Positions 55,313 through 63,906 of a stretch of 64,000 nucleotides of DNA are shown here, piece by piece. The notes under the pieces were generated by a model, which saw only the letters and a program-made list of their open reading frames with translations, was not told the origin of the DNA and made no database searches. Position 1 is the stretch's first letter. Every line of letters starts with the position of its first letter. The position numbers and the translations under genes are program-made. This DNA is from Mariniphaga anaerophila. Its GTDB lineage: Bacteria; Bacteroidota; Bacteroidia; Bacteroidales; Prolixibacteraceae. Location of the stretch: contig NZ_FQUM01000003.1 in assembly GCF_900129025.1 (NCBI RefSeq), positions 124,001-188,000 of the forward strand, given 5' to 3'.

Positions 55313-56977
55313 TTAATAAAGAAAACTGCTTCCACCCAAAAACTCGCGTAACAACGATGTGGGCGGTATTTCCTCGTCATCAATCGGTTTAAAATACGAC
55401 AGAAATTTCAACAGTCGCATCGCTTCCATGTATTCCGGCTCATTTTCCAAAACTGTTTTCAGCAACGGTTCGGCATATTTTTTCAGTACTCCCAGTTCGT
55501 AAAGCGTGGCCGAATTAAACATAACATCGGCATTTTCCTGGAACGGAAAAATATTCCTCTCCTCTCCCCTTCTTACCGACGGCCAGCGTTTTATGGTTTC
55601 CGAAGCCCGATAACTGCGGTATTTACTGTCGCGAATCATTCGCCGGATCAGCCGGTTATCGGAAGTGGAAATGTGGGTGTGCTCATCCATAGAAATTTGT
55701 GTGAGTGCCGAGATGAATATTTTAAACGTATTTTTTTCGTCTATCATGGGCAAAAGGCGTGGATTCATCCCGTGAATTCCTTCAATAATCAGAATCTCGC
55801 CCGGACGCAACCGTAACCGATCGCCATTCAGATATCGTTGTCCACGGTGAAAATCGAACTTAGGAAGCTGTACCTCTTTTCCTTTCATCAGGTCGAGCAG
55901 TTGTTGGTTGAAGTAGGGCACATCAATGGCTTCCAGCGCCTCAAAATCGTAATTTCCCTGTTCATCGCGCGGAGTGTGTTCACGGTTCACAAAATAATCG
56001 TCAAGCGAAATTTGGTACGGACGCAGGCCGTTTACCGCCAATTGAACTCCCAGCCGTTTGCTAAAAGTAGTTTTCCCTGAAGCCGATGGTCCGGCCACCA
56101 AAACAACCCGAACATCACCGTTCCGCTCGTGAATCTGGTTGGCAATTTCAGCAATTTTCTTTTCGTGCAGCGCTTCAGATATTTTTATAATGTAACCGCC
56201 TTTCTTTTGCAGGGTGTACTCGTTCAGGTTAGCCACTGTGTCAACATCCAGAATCTGCGCCCAGTTTTTGTGTTCCTGAAAAATTTCGAATAACTTCTTT
56301 TGCACGGGCGCATCCTGCAATACATCAAAATTTTCAGGCTTGGGAATTCGCAACAAAAGCCCGTCAAAAAACTTCACTAAATCGAAGTTTGTTATGTATC
56401 CGGTAGAAGGCAGCAGGTGCCCGTAGAAATAGTTTCCCAGGTCATTCAAAAAATAAAGGCTTGTAAACAAGTGCCCTTTTTGCTCGAATAACTGGGCTTT
56501 CTCGTCGAGTCCTTCTCTCACCAGGTGATCTACCGCATCCTGAGTAGGCACTCCCTTTTTCACAAAAGGAATATCCTGCTCAATCAGCCTTTTCATTTCT
56601 TTTTTTATCAGCTGAATATCAGGCTCGGTAATATCTCTTCCAAACCCGGCAAGTTCGCAAAAATAGCCATTCGAAATTCCTTTTCGAATACGCAGTGAAA
56701 CGTGCGGAAAAACCTCTTTCACCGCCACATACAAAACAAAAACAAGGCTTCGCACATACATCCGGATTCCGTCGGGGTGCGCCACATCAAAAAACTCGAT
56801 TTGCTTTGGTTTTACCAGACAAAAAGACAACTCCCGCACCTGGTGATTTACGATGGCTCCGCAAACTGTATTTTTTAGTTGAATGTCCAAATCTTTACTG
56901 ATTTCGAGGAGCGAAGTCCCCAGCGGATAGGCATGTCTGGATTGTGTGTTATGGCAATAAATTTCTACTTCTTTCAT
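55313..56977 (-). CDS. Nucleoside kinase (uridine kinase-like) with TGS/ThrRS-like N-terminal part
   Basis: A 554-residue fusion. The first 60 residues form a TGS-type beta-grasp (EIYCHNTQSRHAYPLGTSLLEISKDL); residues 60-270 resemble the editing/SAD region of threonyl-tRNA synthetase; residues about 280-480 are a uridine-kinase-like P-loop kinase, VVLVAGPSASGKTTFSKRLGVQLAVNGL with ISLDDYFVNREHTPRDEQGNYDFEALEAID and LIIEGIHGMNPRLL. The ATG 56977 (MKEVEIYCH) gives the known family length. Such fusions are common in Bacteroidota and are annotated as nucleoside kinases; their true substrate and the role of the tRNA-synthetase-like part are uncertain. Confidence 0.9.
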   Translation of the reverse strand: MKEVEIYCHNTQSRHAYPLGTSLLEISKDLDIQLKNTVCGAIVNHQVRELSFCLVKPKQIEFFDVAHPDGIRMYVRSLVFVLYVAVKEVFPHVSLRIRKGISNGYFCELAGFGRDITEPDIQLIKKEMKRLIEQDIPFVKKGVPTQDAVDHLVREGLDEKAQLFEQKGHLFTSLYFLNDLGNYFYGHLLPSTGYITNFDLVKFFDGLLLRIPKPENFDVLQDAPVQKKLFEIFQEHKNWAQILDVDTVANLNEYTLQKKGGYIIKISEALHEKKIAEIANQIHERNGDVRVVLVAGPSASGKTTFSKRLGVQLAVNGLRPYQISLDDYFVNREHTPRDEQGNYDFEALEAIDVPYFNQQLLDLMKGKEVQLPKFDFHRGQRYLNGDRLRLRPGEILIIEGIHGMNPRLLPMIDEKNTFKIFISALTQISMDEHTHISTSDNRLIRRMIRDSKYRSYRASETIKRWPSVRRGEERNIFPFQENADVMFNSATLYELGVLKKYAEPLLKTVLENEPEYMEAMRLLKFLSYFKPIDDEEIPPTSLLREFLGGSSFLY

Positions 56978-57110
56978 CTCATTAAAATTGTTTGTAATCA
57001 AAGGTAAAATATGGAACTCGCATGTATTTAAATAATCATCCTGGATGCAAATATTTTACATGCTCATTTCACATTTCCGAAAATTCTTTCAGGCAAAATT
57101 AGCAATGTTT

Positions 57111-58106
57111 CTATTCCAAAAAAGCCAGCAATTGATAAATGCTTTGAAACTCTTTTTGTGTATCGTTTGCAACCAGCAGCCAGGTGTCTTCTTTAACAAT
57201 CACATTAAAGTCGGGGTCGGCCTGCATCACAATCTGGTAGCCTTTGCGATTCAGTGCGCGCAGTGTCCAAATCAGGTGCAACCCATCTCCTTCCACTTTT
57301 ACTTTTGCCCTGAACTTCTTTTTAAAGAAAAACTCCCCTTCCTTCTCGTCGAACCCCACCTGCTTATTTCGAAACATTTTGTTCAGCCAGCCATTCAACA
57401 CTGCATCTTCGGGAGCGCCCTGGTAATTTCCGCCATCGGTAACCAGCCAAAGTTTATCGACTTCGCGCAGCGCAATGTTCAAATCGTGGGTTGACAGCAC
57501 CACTGTTTTTTTCTTTTCCTCCGCCAAAACCTGTAATAAATGGAAAATTTCATATTTGTTGCTAACGTCGAGGTAAGCCGTTGGTTCGTCCAGAACAATA
57601 ACCGGAGTATCCTGCGCCAGGGCACGTGCAATCATTGCCCGCTGGCGTTCGCCATCGCTTATTTGCATGGCAGGCCTATTTTCAAATCCCTGCAGCCCCA
57701 CTTTTTCAATCGCCTCGTAAACAATCGATCTGTCCTCGGCAGACAACATCCCAATCCAGTTGGTGTAAGGGAACCTTCCGTATGCCACCAAATCGAATAC
57801 AGACAAATTGGGAACCCGGATATTTTCGGTGGAAACGAAACTCATAATCCGGGCAATTTCTTTCGGATGCATTGTACGCAAACTCTTCCCGCCAATTTGA
57901 ATATCGCCCGCAAACCAGGGCTGAAAAGCGGACAGCGTGCGCAACAGCGTGCTTTTCCCGATTCCGTTACTTCCAATCAGCGCAACCATTTCGCCGGGAG
58001 CTGCGGTTAAGTTAACGTCCGTCAAAACTTCCAGAGGCGCTTCGCCGGGTTGCCCGTATCCCACAGAAAGGTGCTTCAGCTCAATATTTATTTTTTCCTT
58101 TTTCAA
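57111..58106 (-). CDS. Iron-chelate/cobalamin-type ABC transporter ATP-binding protein
   Basis: A 331-residue ATPase of the FecE/BtuD type. Walker A is ALIGSNGIGKSTLLRTL, the signature is QISDGERQRAMIARAL, Walker B is VIVLDEPTAYLDV and the H-loop is VVLSTHDLN. The family is usually near 255 residues; here about 75 extra residues follow (KFRAKVKVEGDGLHLIWTLRALNRKGYQIVMQADPDFNVIV), an added domain probably regulatory. Its start overlaps the end of the permease gene by 4 bases, so the operon runs substrate-binding protein, permease, ATPase on the minus strand. Confidence 0.92.
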   Translation of the reverse strand: MKKEKINIELKHLSVGYGQPGEAPLEVLTDVNLTAAPGEMVALIGSNGIGKSTLLRTLSAFQPWFAGDIQIGGKSLRTMHPKEIARIMSFVSTENIRVPNLSVFDLVAYGRFPYTNWIGMLSAEDRSIVYEAIEKVGLQGFENRPAMQISDGERQRAMIARALAQDTPVIVLDEPTAYLDVSNKYEIFHLLQVLAEEKKKTVVLSTHDLNIALREVDKLWLVTDGGNYQGAPEDAVLNGWLNKMFRNKQVGFDEKEGEFFFKKKFRAKVKVEGDGLHLIWTLRALNRKGYQIVMQADPDFNVIVKEDTWLLVANDTQKEFQSIYQLLAFLE

Positions 58107-59152
58107 ACCGAAACAAATTTTCTGTTTTTAACAATCATCCAGATAATTACAGGAATTCCAATTAACGCGGTAACCGAATTGATGGGCAGGGTGGTTTGCA
58201 TGCCCGGAAGTTGGGAAACAATATCGCTAAACAGCATTACAATACTTCCGGTTAATATTACTGCCGGCACCAAAATCAGATGGTTGGCGGTTTTAAAAAG
58301 CACCCTGCAAATATGAGGAACTGCAATTCCGATAAACCCGATGGGGCCGCAAAATGCAGTAATTGTTCCGGCCAAAAGACTGGTGCTCAAAAAAATGATC
58401 ACCCTGCTCCACTTGATGGATACTCCCAGCGAGCGGGCATAATCTTCGCCCAGCAAAAAGGCATTCAGGTCCTTCATTTTAAAAAAAGCTAAAACAGTGC
58501 CGGCCACAATAGCAGGAGCCAGAACCATTAGTTGCGATTTGGTAACACTTCCCAGGCTGCCCATTGTCCAAATTACGAAAGCTTTTAGCATCGACTCGCT
58601 GCTGAAATACTGCAAAATACTAACCACAGCAGTTACCGCAGACGTAAAAAGGATTCCTAGAATCAGCAGAGTCATGATATCGTTAACCCTGGTTGAAACG
58701 TAAAGTACCAGCATCATAACCAGAAAAGACCCCACCCAGGCCACCAACGCAATTGACCAGGCGCCCGTGGCCGAAAACATACCGAAAGCCAGCGCCGAAG
58801 AGAAGCCAAGAACAAACAAAGCCACTCCCAAACTGGCACCAGCACTGATTCCAAGAACATACGGTCCGGCAAGCGGATTCCGGAAAACTGTTTGCATCTG
58901 AAGCCCGCTTAACGACAACGCCGCCCCTGTAAAAACAGCAGTCAACGCTTTAGGAAGCCGAAATTCCAGAACTATGGTACGAAAAGATTCGTTGGCTTCT
59001 GACGAGGGAAAAAATGAAAACAACACCTCTTTTACCGGAATAATGATTGACCCTAAAAGTAAGTCGGCAATAAAAAAAATTACGAATACCACTGCCAGAA
59101 CAAAAAAGATCAAAGCAACCGGGCGTTTTCTATTTTTGGGGAATGCTGTCAT
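58103..59152 (-). CDS. FecCD-family ABC transporter permease
   Basis: A 349-residue permease with about ten hydrophobic segments, of the FecCD/BtuC group that imports iron chelates, heme or vitamin B12. Marks are FRLPKALTAVFTGAALSLSGLQMQTVFRNPLAGPYVLGISAGASLG, LLGEDYARSLGVSIKWSR and the C-terminal FCGPIGFIGIAVPHICRVLFKTANH. Overlaps by 4 bases with both neighbouring genes of the ABC operon, which indicates translational coupling. Confidence 0.93.
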   Translation of the reverse strand: MTAFPKNRKRPVALIFFVLAVVFVIFFIADLLLGSIIIPVKEVLFSFFPSSEANESFRTIVLEFRLPKALTAVFTGAALSLSGLQMQTVFRNPLAGPYVLGISAGASLGVALFVLGFSSALAFGMFSATGAWSIALVAWVGSFLVMMLVLYVSTRVNDIMTLLILGILFTSAVTAVVSILQYFSSESMLKAFVIWTMGSLGSVTKSQLMVLAPAIVAGTVLAFFKMKDLNAFLLGEDYARSLGVSIKWSRVIIFLSTSLLAGTITAFCGPIGFIGIAVPHICRVLFKTANHLILVPAVILTGSIVMLFSDIVSQLPGMQTTLPINSVTALIGIPVIIWMIVKNRKFVSV

Positions 59153-60270
59153 TTCAGTTGTTCGTAATAAATCATTTCAGTATCCACCAGCCCGGGATGG
59201 AATATGGAAATCAGATCATGTAAAATCCAGTGGGGATGAACGGTGCCACTTTCCCAAAAATCGTTTCCGCCATGGCTGCCCAGCCGTTTAACATTGTTAA
59301 ACAGTTTCCCGTCGTTAAACACGGAAAAATTTTCAAAACGCTGATCAATAGCCAGAACTTCGGCTTTTGACGTTACGTTGCCCATGTTTATCCAAATGTC
59401 GGCCTCGCCGCCCCATGTAAGTGCATGCTCAAATGAAATAACATAACTCTCGTGCGACGAGTTTTCTTTTCCCAGGTAATCGCCGCCGGCATCGGCAATT
59501 AAATTAGCCAGGTACGATTTCCCCCCGGGAATCCACCATGAATCTTTATATGGCGAGCCCACCAGCACTTTCGGGTTTTCGCTGGCTTCTCCGGCCACTT
59601 TTTTCAATGTATTGTATTCGTCTTCAACCTGTTCGAAAAACTGTTGAGCCTTTTCATCTTTCTGAAAAAAAGCACCAAAAAATTTCACCCACTCCGCTTT
59701 TCCCAGTGGCGTTTCTTCCAGGTACTCTGCCACGTACACAACCGAAACTCCCAGCTCTTCCAACTTTTGTGCGTAACTGGTTACATCGCCACCCACGCCG
59801 TAAACAAAAACCAAATCAGGTTTTTGGCTAACCATAAGTTCGTAATTCAGATTTTGCCCGTAGCCCACATCGGGAACCTCCTTGTTTTCAATCCGCGCCC
59901 TTATTTTTGAATTCGAAACATACTGTTTTCCGGACACTCCCACAACGGCCGCTGTTTCGTCCAAAACATCCAGAAAGCCGATGTGCGTAGTTGACAGGCA
60001 GATTACTCGCTCAACAGGAGTTTTAATAACTGTTTTTCCTGCCAGCGAATCAGGAACAACCGCATTTTTATCGACCAGAAAATACTCAACCGAAACATTC
60101 TCCGCTTTTTCCCACGGATTGTAAACAGTTAATTGGGTTATATTTTTTGTTTTTTCAATTTTGAATCCGTGTGCATAGCGGTTCGAACCAACCGGGTTAT
60201 TTTTCCTGACCGGGCTTTTACACCCTGAAGACACAACCAACAGCATAAAAAAATACAAAGTCAAGCGCAT
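59149..60270 (-). CDS. ABC transporter substrate-binding lipoprotein (iron-chelate/cobalamin type)
   Basis: A 373-residue lipoprotein: the signal MRLTLYFFMLLVVSSGC ends in a lipobox with Cys17. The body is a class III periplasmic-binding fold (VERVICLSTTHIGFLDVL, VPDVGYGQNLNYELMVSQKPDLVFVYG, WWIPGGKSYLANLIADAGGDYL, DIWINMGNVTSK). It delivers ligand to the FecCD-type permease next to it. The lower half includes the His-rich HGGNDFWESGTVHPHWILHDL, which may suit a metal complex. The gene starts 11 bases after the upstream protease stops, so the two are probably on one transcript. The ligand (siderophore, heme or cobalamin) is unknown. Confidence 0.9.
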   Translation of the reverse strand: MRLTLYFFMLLVVSSGCKSPVRKNNPVGSNRYAHGFKIEKTKNITQLTVYNPWEKAENVSVEYFLVDKNAVVPDSLAGKTVIKTPVERVICLSTTHIGFLDVLDETAAVVGVSGKQYVSNSKIRARIENKEVPDVGYGQNLNYELMVSQKPDLVFVYGVGGDVTSYAQKLEELGVSVVYVAEYLEETPLGKAEWVKFFGAFFQKDEKAQQFFEQVEDEYNTLKKVAGEASENPKVLVGSPYKDSWWIPGGKSYLANLIADAGGDYLGKENSSHESYVISFEHALTWGGEADIWINMGNVTSKAEVLAIDQRFENFSVFNDGKLFNNVKRLGSHGGNDFWESGTVHPHWILHDLISIFHPGLVDTEMIYYEQLK

Positions 60271-60281
60271 ACATTTACTTT

Positions 60282-62462
60282 TTACCAGGGCATGTAAATT
60301 ACTTTTTTCGAGACCATCCCTTTTTCTGTTTTTACCCGCACAAAGTAAACACCGGGGATGTTACCTGACAAGTCTATTTCTACTTTTCTGTCGTCAACAT
60401 CCGCCAATTTAGCTTCCACAACCTGACCTATCAGATTAAATACGTTTACGTTTTGCGGAGCTATTGCCTGCCCGGTTTCAACAATAAAAACCGAACGGGC
60501 AGGATTTGGATAAATCAACATTCCCTTTGGATTTTGCACCAGCGGGGTGTCGTTCACCAACGGAGAAACATTGCAGACAACCAGTTCAAACACATTCGTC
60601 ATCGACTTGCTTTCGGTATTCTCGGTTTTAAAATTGTACCAGGAGTTATCTTTATTGAAAAAGAAAAAATTCTCTTTATCGGGCTCTCTTAATGATTGAT
60701 AAACCACAAAAGTATCGCGAGGTTGCAGGTTACTGATTTCAAAGCCGACAAAAAATGTATCGGACGGTTCAACCGGTTCTGTGAACCCCACAAAGTTCAT
60801 CGCATCTGCAACGAGGTCTTTCACTGCAACCGTTTCAGAATGAATAAGTGTTTCAGGTAAATCGCGCCCGTTGTATACATTAACCGTTATTTCTCTTGCG
60901 GAAGAACCCGACGTTAATTTAATTATTCCCACGCCCAACGAAACGCCCAGCACATTAGTTTCTCCGGGAAGGAAAAACTTTTCGCTGAACTCAGTAATTC
61001 CGGCGCTGTTTGTCCCGCCCCAATAACCGGCAAACGAATTGTTCGTTTTCAACACCACGTTCTGATGATTGTCGTATTCTTCCAGGTTGGTGTAAGCCAA
61101 ACAAAGCTCCTCATTTTCGTAAAACCGTTTTCCTTCCACGCCCTCTGGATTTTGGTTGTCAGGATCGAGCCAGTATCTCAGTTGTTGGGACGAATCGGGT
61201 TTGTATTCCCACGCCAAGTCAAACCGGGCGTAGTAATCATTTACCGGGTTTGAACAGGTTGCCTGCCCGCCGGTTAATGTGCCAATCACATTTTTTTCTT
61301 TATTGAACAGCGGCCCGCCGGAAGAACCACCTTCGGTTACGCCACCGTCCCAGCGTCTGATTTTCAAAAAACCATTTGGAGTGTATTCTGACTCGAAGCT
61401 TGAACGAACAGGCGATTCATAGTCGTACGAAATCTTTTTTATATCGCCTTGCGGATGATGAATACTTGTGGTGGAATCGCGCAAAAGTCCGCGCCTGTCC
61501 CACCCCGAAAAGTAAGGCCTGTATTCGGGAGGAGGAACCAAACTAAGCTCCACCAGCGAAAAGTCGAGGCTGTCTGAAAAAGCCCGCATTTCCGAACCGG
61601 ACACCGAGTTGGAAGGATCTCCATCGAGCGGCGCACAATACGGACTTTCATAATTAAAGGTGTAGATTGAAGTTTCGGCATATTTCAGCAAATCGTAACA
61701 ATGCGCGGCAGAAACCACGTAAGGGCGCTGGTCTTCCCGTGGATTGTTTAACAGCGTGCCGGTGCAAAGCTCCTTGCCGTTGACAATAATCCGGCAAACA
61801 GCATCTTTAATGTCGGTCCATTTTTCGCCTTCAGCACAATTAATATCAATGTTACATGCTCCTGCCGTGATTCCCCTTGGACGACGATCGCTGTATTTCA
61901 GTATTCCGGTAAAATCGTGATTTACCTGCGAAATAACAAAATCGTTTTTAGCGTTTTGCCCGGCCGGAACTTCGTACTGAACAACCAATTCGTCGCCTGC
62001 CAGCGGAGACACGGCAAATTTTCCGGTTGATTTATTATTGTATGAAGTGTAGGCGCCGAGATACCGGTTTTCCTTTTCGTTAAACAAGAACAGTTTTGCG
62101 CCTGAACGAAGATGAAACTTTTCGAAAATAAGGTTTAGCGAGTAGGCGCCGGACGACACAATCCGCATTTGCCAAACATCGAAACCATTAATATTGTATG
62201 TCCAGACTCCGTCCGTTTCCGGAGAAATATTCACGTCGAAACCATGAGCAAACTGCAAAGGCTTCAATTTTAAACCGTTTTCCCCGGCTAGCGTTTTTTC
62301 CTGCTGAAGCGAGTGGTTATCTACCGGCGGCATTTTCGCCACCGGAATACCGCGGCTTTTTAAAACGGCCACTTTCATCGGTTGCCCTCCCTGCGAAACC
62401 TGTGCAGACATCCGGCCGGACAAAACAAACAGTAAGAATATTACACTAACGACCCAACGCAT
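60282..62462 (-). CDS. Secreted trypsin-like serine endopeptidase with T9SS sorting domain
   Basis: A 726-residue exported protease (signal MRWVVSVIFLLFVLSGRMSA). After a beta-sandwich-like N-terminal region, the peptidase core at about 205-425 resembles lysyl-endopeptidase S1 proteases: the first Cys in GACNIDINC, His in VVSAAHCYD, Asp in SDSLDFSLVEL and Ser in TEGGSSGGPLFNKE. A later beta domain is followed by a 70-residue type A sorting domain (MLIYPNPARSVFIVETG, IPGVYFVRVKTEKGMVSKKV), which predicts T9SS secretion. It is the first gene of a unit with the ABC importer. Cleavage after Lys is a family guess, not shown. Confidence 0.92.
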   Translation of the reverse strand: MRWVVSVIFLLFVLSGRMSAQVSQGGQPMKVAVLKSRGIPVAKMPPVDNHSLQQEKTLAGENGLKLKPLQFAHGFDVNISPETDGVWTYNINGFDVWQMRIVSSGAYSLNLIFEKFHLRSGAKLFLFNEKENRYLGAYTSYNNKSTGKFAVSPLAGDELVVQYEVPAGQNAKNDFVISQVNHDFTGILKYSDRRPRGITAGACNIDINCAEGEKWTDIKDAVCRIIVNGKELCTGTLLNNPREDQRPYVVSAAHCYDLLKYAETSIYTFNYESPYCAPLDGDPSNSVSGSEMRAFSDSLDFSLVELSLVPPPEYRPYFSGWDRRGLLRDSTTSIHHPQGDIKKISYDYESPVRSSFESEYTPNGFLKIRRWDGGVTEGGSSGGPLFNKEKNVIGTLTGGQATCSNPVNDYYARFDLAWEYKPDSSQQLRYWLDPDNQNPEGVEGKRFYENEELCLAYTNLEEYDNHQNVVLKTNNSFAGYWGGTNSAGITEFSEKFFLPGETNVLGVSLGVGIIKLTSGSSAREITVNVYNGRDLPETLIHSETVAVKDLVADAMNFVGFTEPVEPSDTFFVGFEISNLQPRDTFVVYQSLREPDKENFFFFNKDNSWYNFKTENTESKSMTNVFELVVCNVSPLVNDTPLVQNPKGMLIYPNPARSVFIVETGQAIAPQNVNVFNLIGQVVEAKLADVDDRKVEIDLSGNIPGVYFVRVKTEKGMVSKKVIYMPW

Positions 62463-62622
62463 TCTCTCTAGTTTTTGCCAAAGTTAATATTTATACGCAA
62501 ACTGTTATACGTAACTTAAAACCGGTTCTTTAGTTGCAATCTTTTTCAACTTTCCATGGCATTTTTTGTTTCTTTGAATACCGATACAACTAAAACAAAA
62601 AATTCACATTAATCTGAGAACA

Positions 62623-63015
62623 ATGAAAAAACTCACATTCCCGACTTTTATTTTTCTTGTGGTTGTTTTTAGCTCATTCATTCTAAATACATCGCACAAA
62701 AATGCCCCTGCAAAAAGCGAAGAAATTTTTCCAGAGCATGTAAAAGAAGTTATTGACCAATCGTGCTTCCAGTGCCACAATATCAATTCTAAAAACGACA
62801 AAGGAAAAGAGGCGCTGGATTTTAGTTCGTTTAATCAACTGAGTAAAGTAAAAAAGATAACCACGCTGAAAGAAATTTCAGAAGTTATTGAAAAGGGAGA
62901 AATGCCACCCAAAAAATTTCTGGAAAAATTCCCCGACAAAAAACTCACAAAAGAGCAGTCTGAGAAGTTGTCGGCCTGGGCAAAAAATGAAATGCAAACT
63001 CTTTTAGGCAATTGA
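62623..63015 (+). CDS. Small c-type heme protein
   Basis: A 130-residue exported protein with an N-terminal hydrophobic anchor (MKKLTFPTFIFLVVVFSSFIL) and a single c-type heme site CFQCH in VIDQSCFQCHNINSKNDKGKEALDFSSF. The Met in GEMPPKKFLEKFPDKKLTKEQSEKLSAWAKNE could be the distal ligand and the region is the usual C-terminal part of haem-binding cytochrome-like domains. It is followed 7 bases later by a second heme protein of similar plan. Confidence 0.88.
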   Translation: MKKLTFPTFIFLVVVFSSFILNTSHKNAPAKSEEIFPEHVKEVIDQSCFQCHNINSKNDKGKEALDFSSFNQLSKVKKITTLKEISEVIEKGEMPPKKFLEKFPDKKLTKEQSEKLSAWAKNEMQTLLGN

Positions 63016-63022
63016 CATTTCG

Positions 63023-63496
63023 ATGAAAAAATACGCACGAATTATTTTCCCTGCAGTTGCAGTAGTTATTGTGATCCTGCAATTTTTTCAACCCTCAAAA
63101 AACAGGGGAATGATTTCAAAAAGTCACATTTTTGAAAAAGAACAAATTCAGGAAGAGGTAAAAAGCATATTAGAAAATGCCTGCCTCGACTGCCACTCCA
63201 ACCAGACCAACTATTTGTGGTACCACAATATTTCGCCGGTTTCGTGGATGGTAAAAAATCACATTAGCGAGGGAAAATCGGAACTGAACCTTTCGGAATG
63301 GGGAAAATGGAAGCCGCTGGATCAACTGAGCGCGCTAGACAAAATGACCGAAGAGATAAAAAACGGTGAAATGCCGCTAAAATCTTATACCTTTATGCAC
63401 ACTAAAGCAAAATTAACAGCAGAACAAAAAGAACAGTTTTACAGCTGGGCAGAACAACTCAGCGAGCAACTGCTTGTAAAAATGACAAATGAATGA
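63023..63496 (+). CDS. Heme-binding domain protein (Haem_bd)
   Basis: A 157-residue anchored c-type heme protein: hydrophobic N-terminus (MKKYARIIFPAVAVVIVILQFF), heme site CLDCH in ENACLDCHSNQTNYLWYHNISPVSWMVKNHISEGKSELNLSEWGKW, then KMTEEIKNGEMPLKSYTFMHTKAKLTAEQKEQFYSWAEQL, the full Haem_bd pattern. The last 4 bases overlap the next gene. It may carry electrons or sense redox state; the partner is unknown. Confidence 0.93.
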   Translation: MKKYARIIFPAVAVVIVILQFFQPSKNRGMISKSHIFEKEQIQEEVKSILENACLDCHSNQTNYLWYHNISPVSWMVKNHISEGKSELNLSEWGKWKPLDQLSALDKMTEEIKNGEMPLKSYTFMHTKAKLTAEQKEQFYSWAEQLSEQLLVKMTNE

Positions 63497-63906
63497 AGGT
63501 TCTTGTAATGTATGTAGATGAGTTTAGTTACACTCCGGCGCAAAAAAATCTGGAGAGTGCCGAAGATGTAACCGAGACTGGCACCTTTACCGATTCGATA
63601 CTGGCGTTTATTCAGGTGGAGGAAAGCGACGAGGAACATGATATAAAAAGCAGGGAGAAAAAGCTGGTGAACCACCTGAAGTGGACCGCGCGAAAAAACA
63701 ACTGCCAAAAAATCATCCTCCACTCATTTGCCCACCTTTCCGAGTCAAAAGCATCGGTTGATTTTACAAAAGAAATTTTTGATTTGGCAGAAACACGCCT
63801 GCAAAACGGCGGATACATTACGGCACAAACGCCGTTCGGCTATTTTCTCGATTTGAATTTGAAGGCCCCGGGACATTCGCTGGCCAGAATCTGGGCTACG
63901 CTTTAG
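63493..63906 (+). CDS. Free-standing threonyl-tRNA synthetase editing-type domain
   Basis: A 137-residue protein with no catalytic synthetase part. MKVLVMYVDEFSYTPAQKNLE, LAFIQVEESDEEHD, KKIILHSFAHLSESKASVDFTKEIFDLAETRLQNGGYITAQTPFGYF and LDLNLKAPGHSLARIW match the archaeal-type N-terminal editing domain of threonyl-tRNA synthetase (tRNA-Thr_ED, related to D-aminoacyl-tRNA deacylases). A trans-editing role that hydrolyses mischarged Ser-tRNA(Thr) is possible. Its start overlaps the Haem_bd gene by 4 bases and its end overlaps the convergent nucleotidyltransferase by 11 bases. Confidence 0.88.
   Translation: MKVLVMYVDEFSYTPAQKNLESAEDVTETGTFTDSILAFIQVEESDEEHDIKSREKKLVNHLKWTARKNNCQKIILHSFAHLSESKASVDFTKEIFDLAETRLQNGGYITAQTPFGYFLDLNLKAPGHSLARIWATL

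Noticed and set aside
57001-57110. Possible threonyl-tRNA synthetase next to the ABC operon, suggested by TGS and SAD-like sequence in the adjacent gene
   Set aside because: The gene continues into a P-loop uridine-kinase-like domain and lacks the class II synthetase core; it is a nucleoside kinase fusion.
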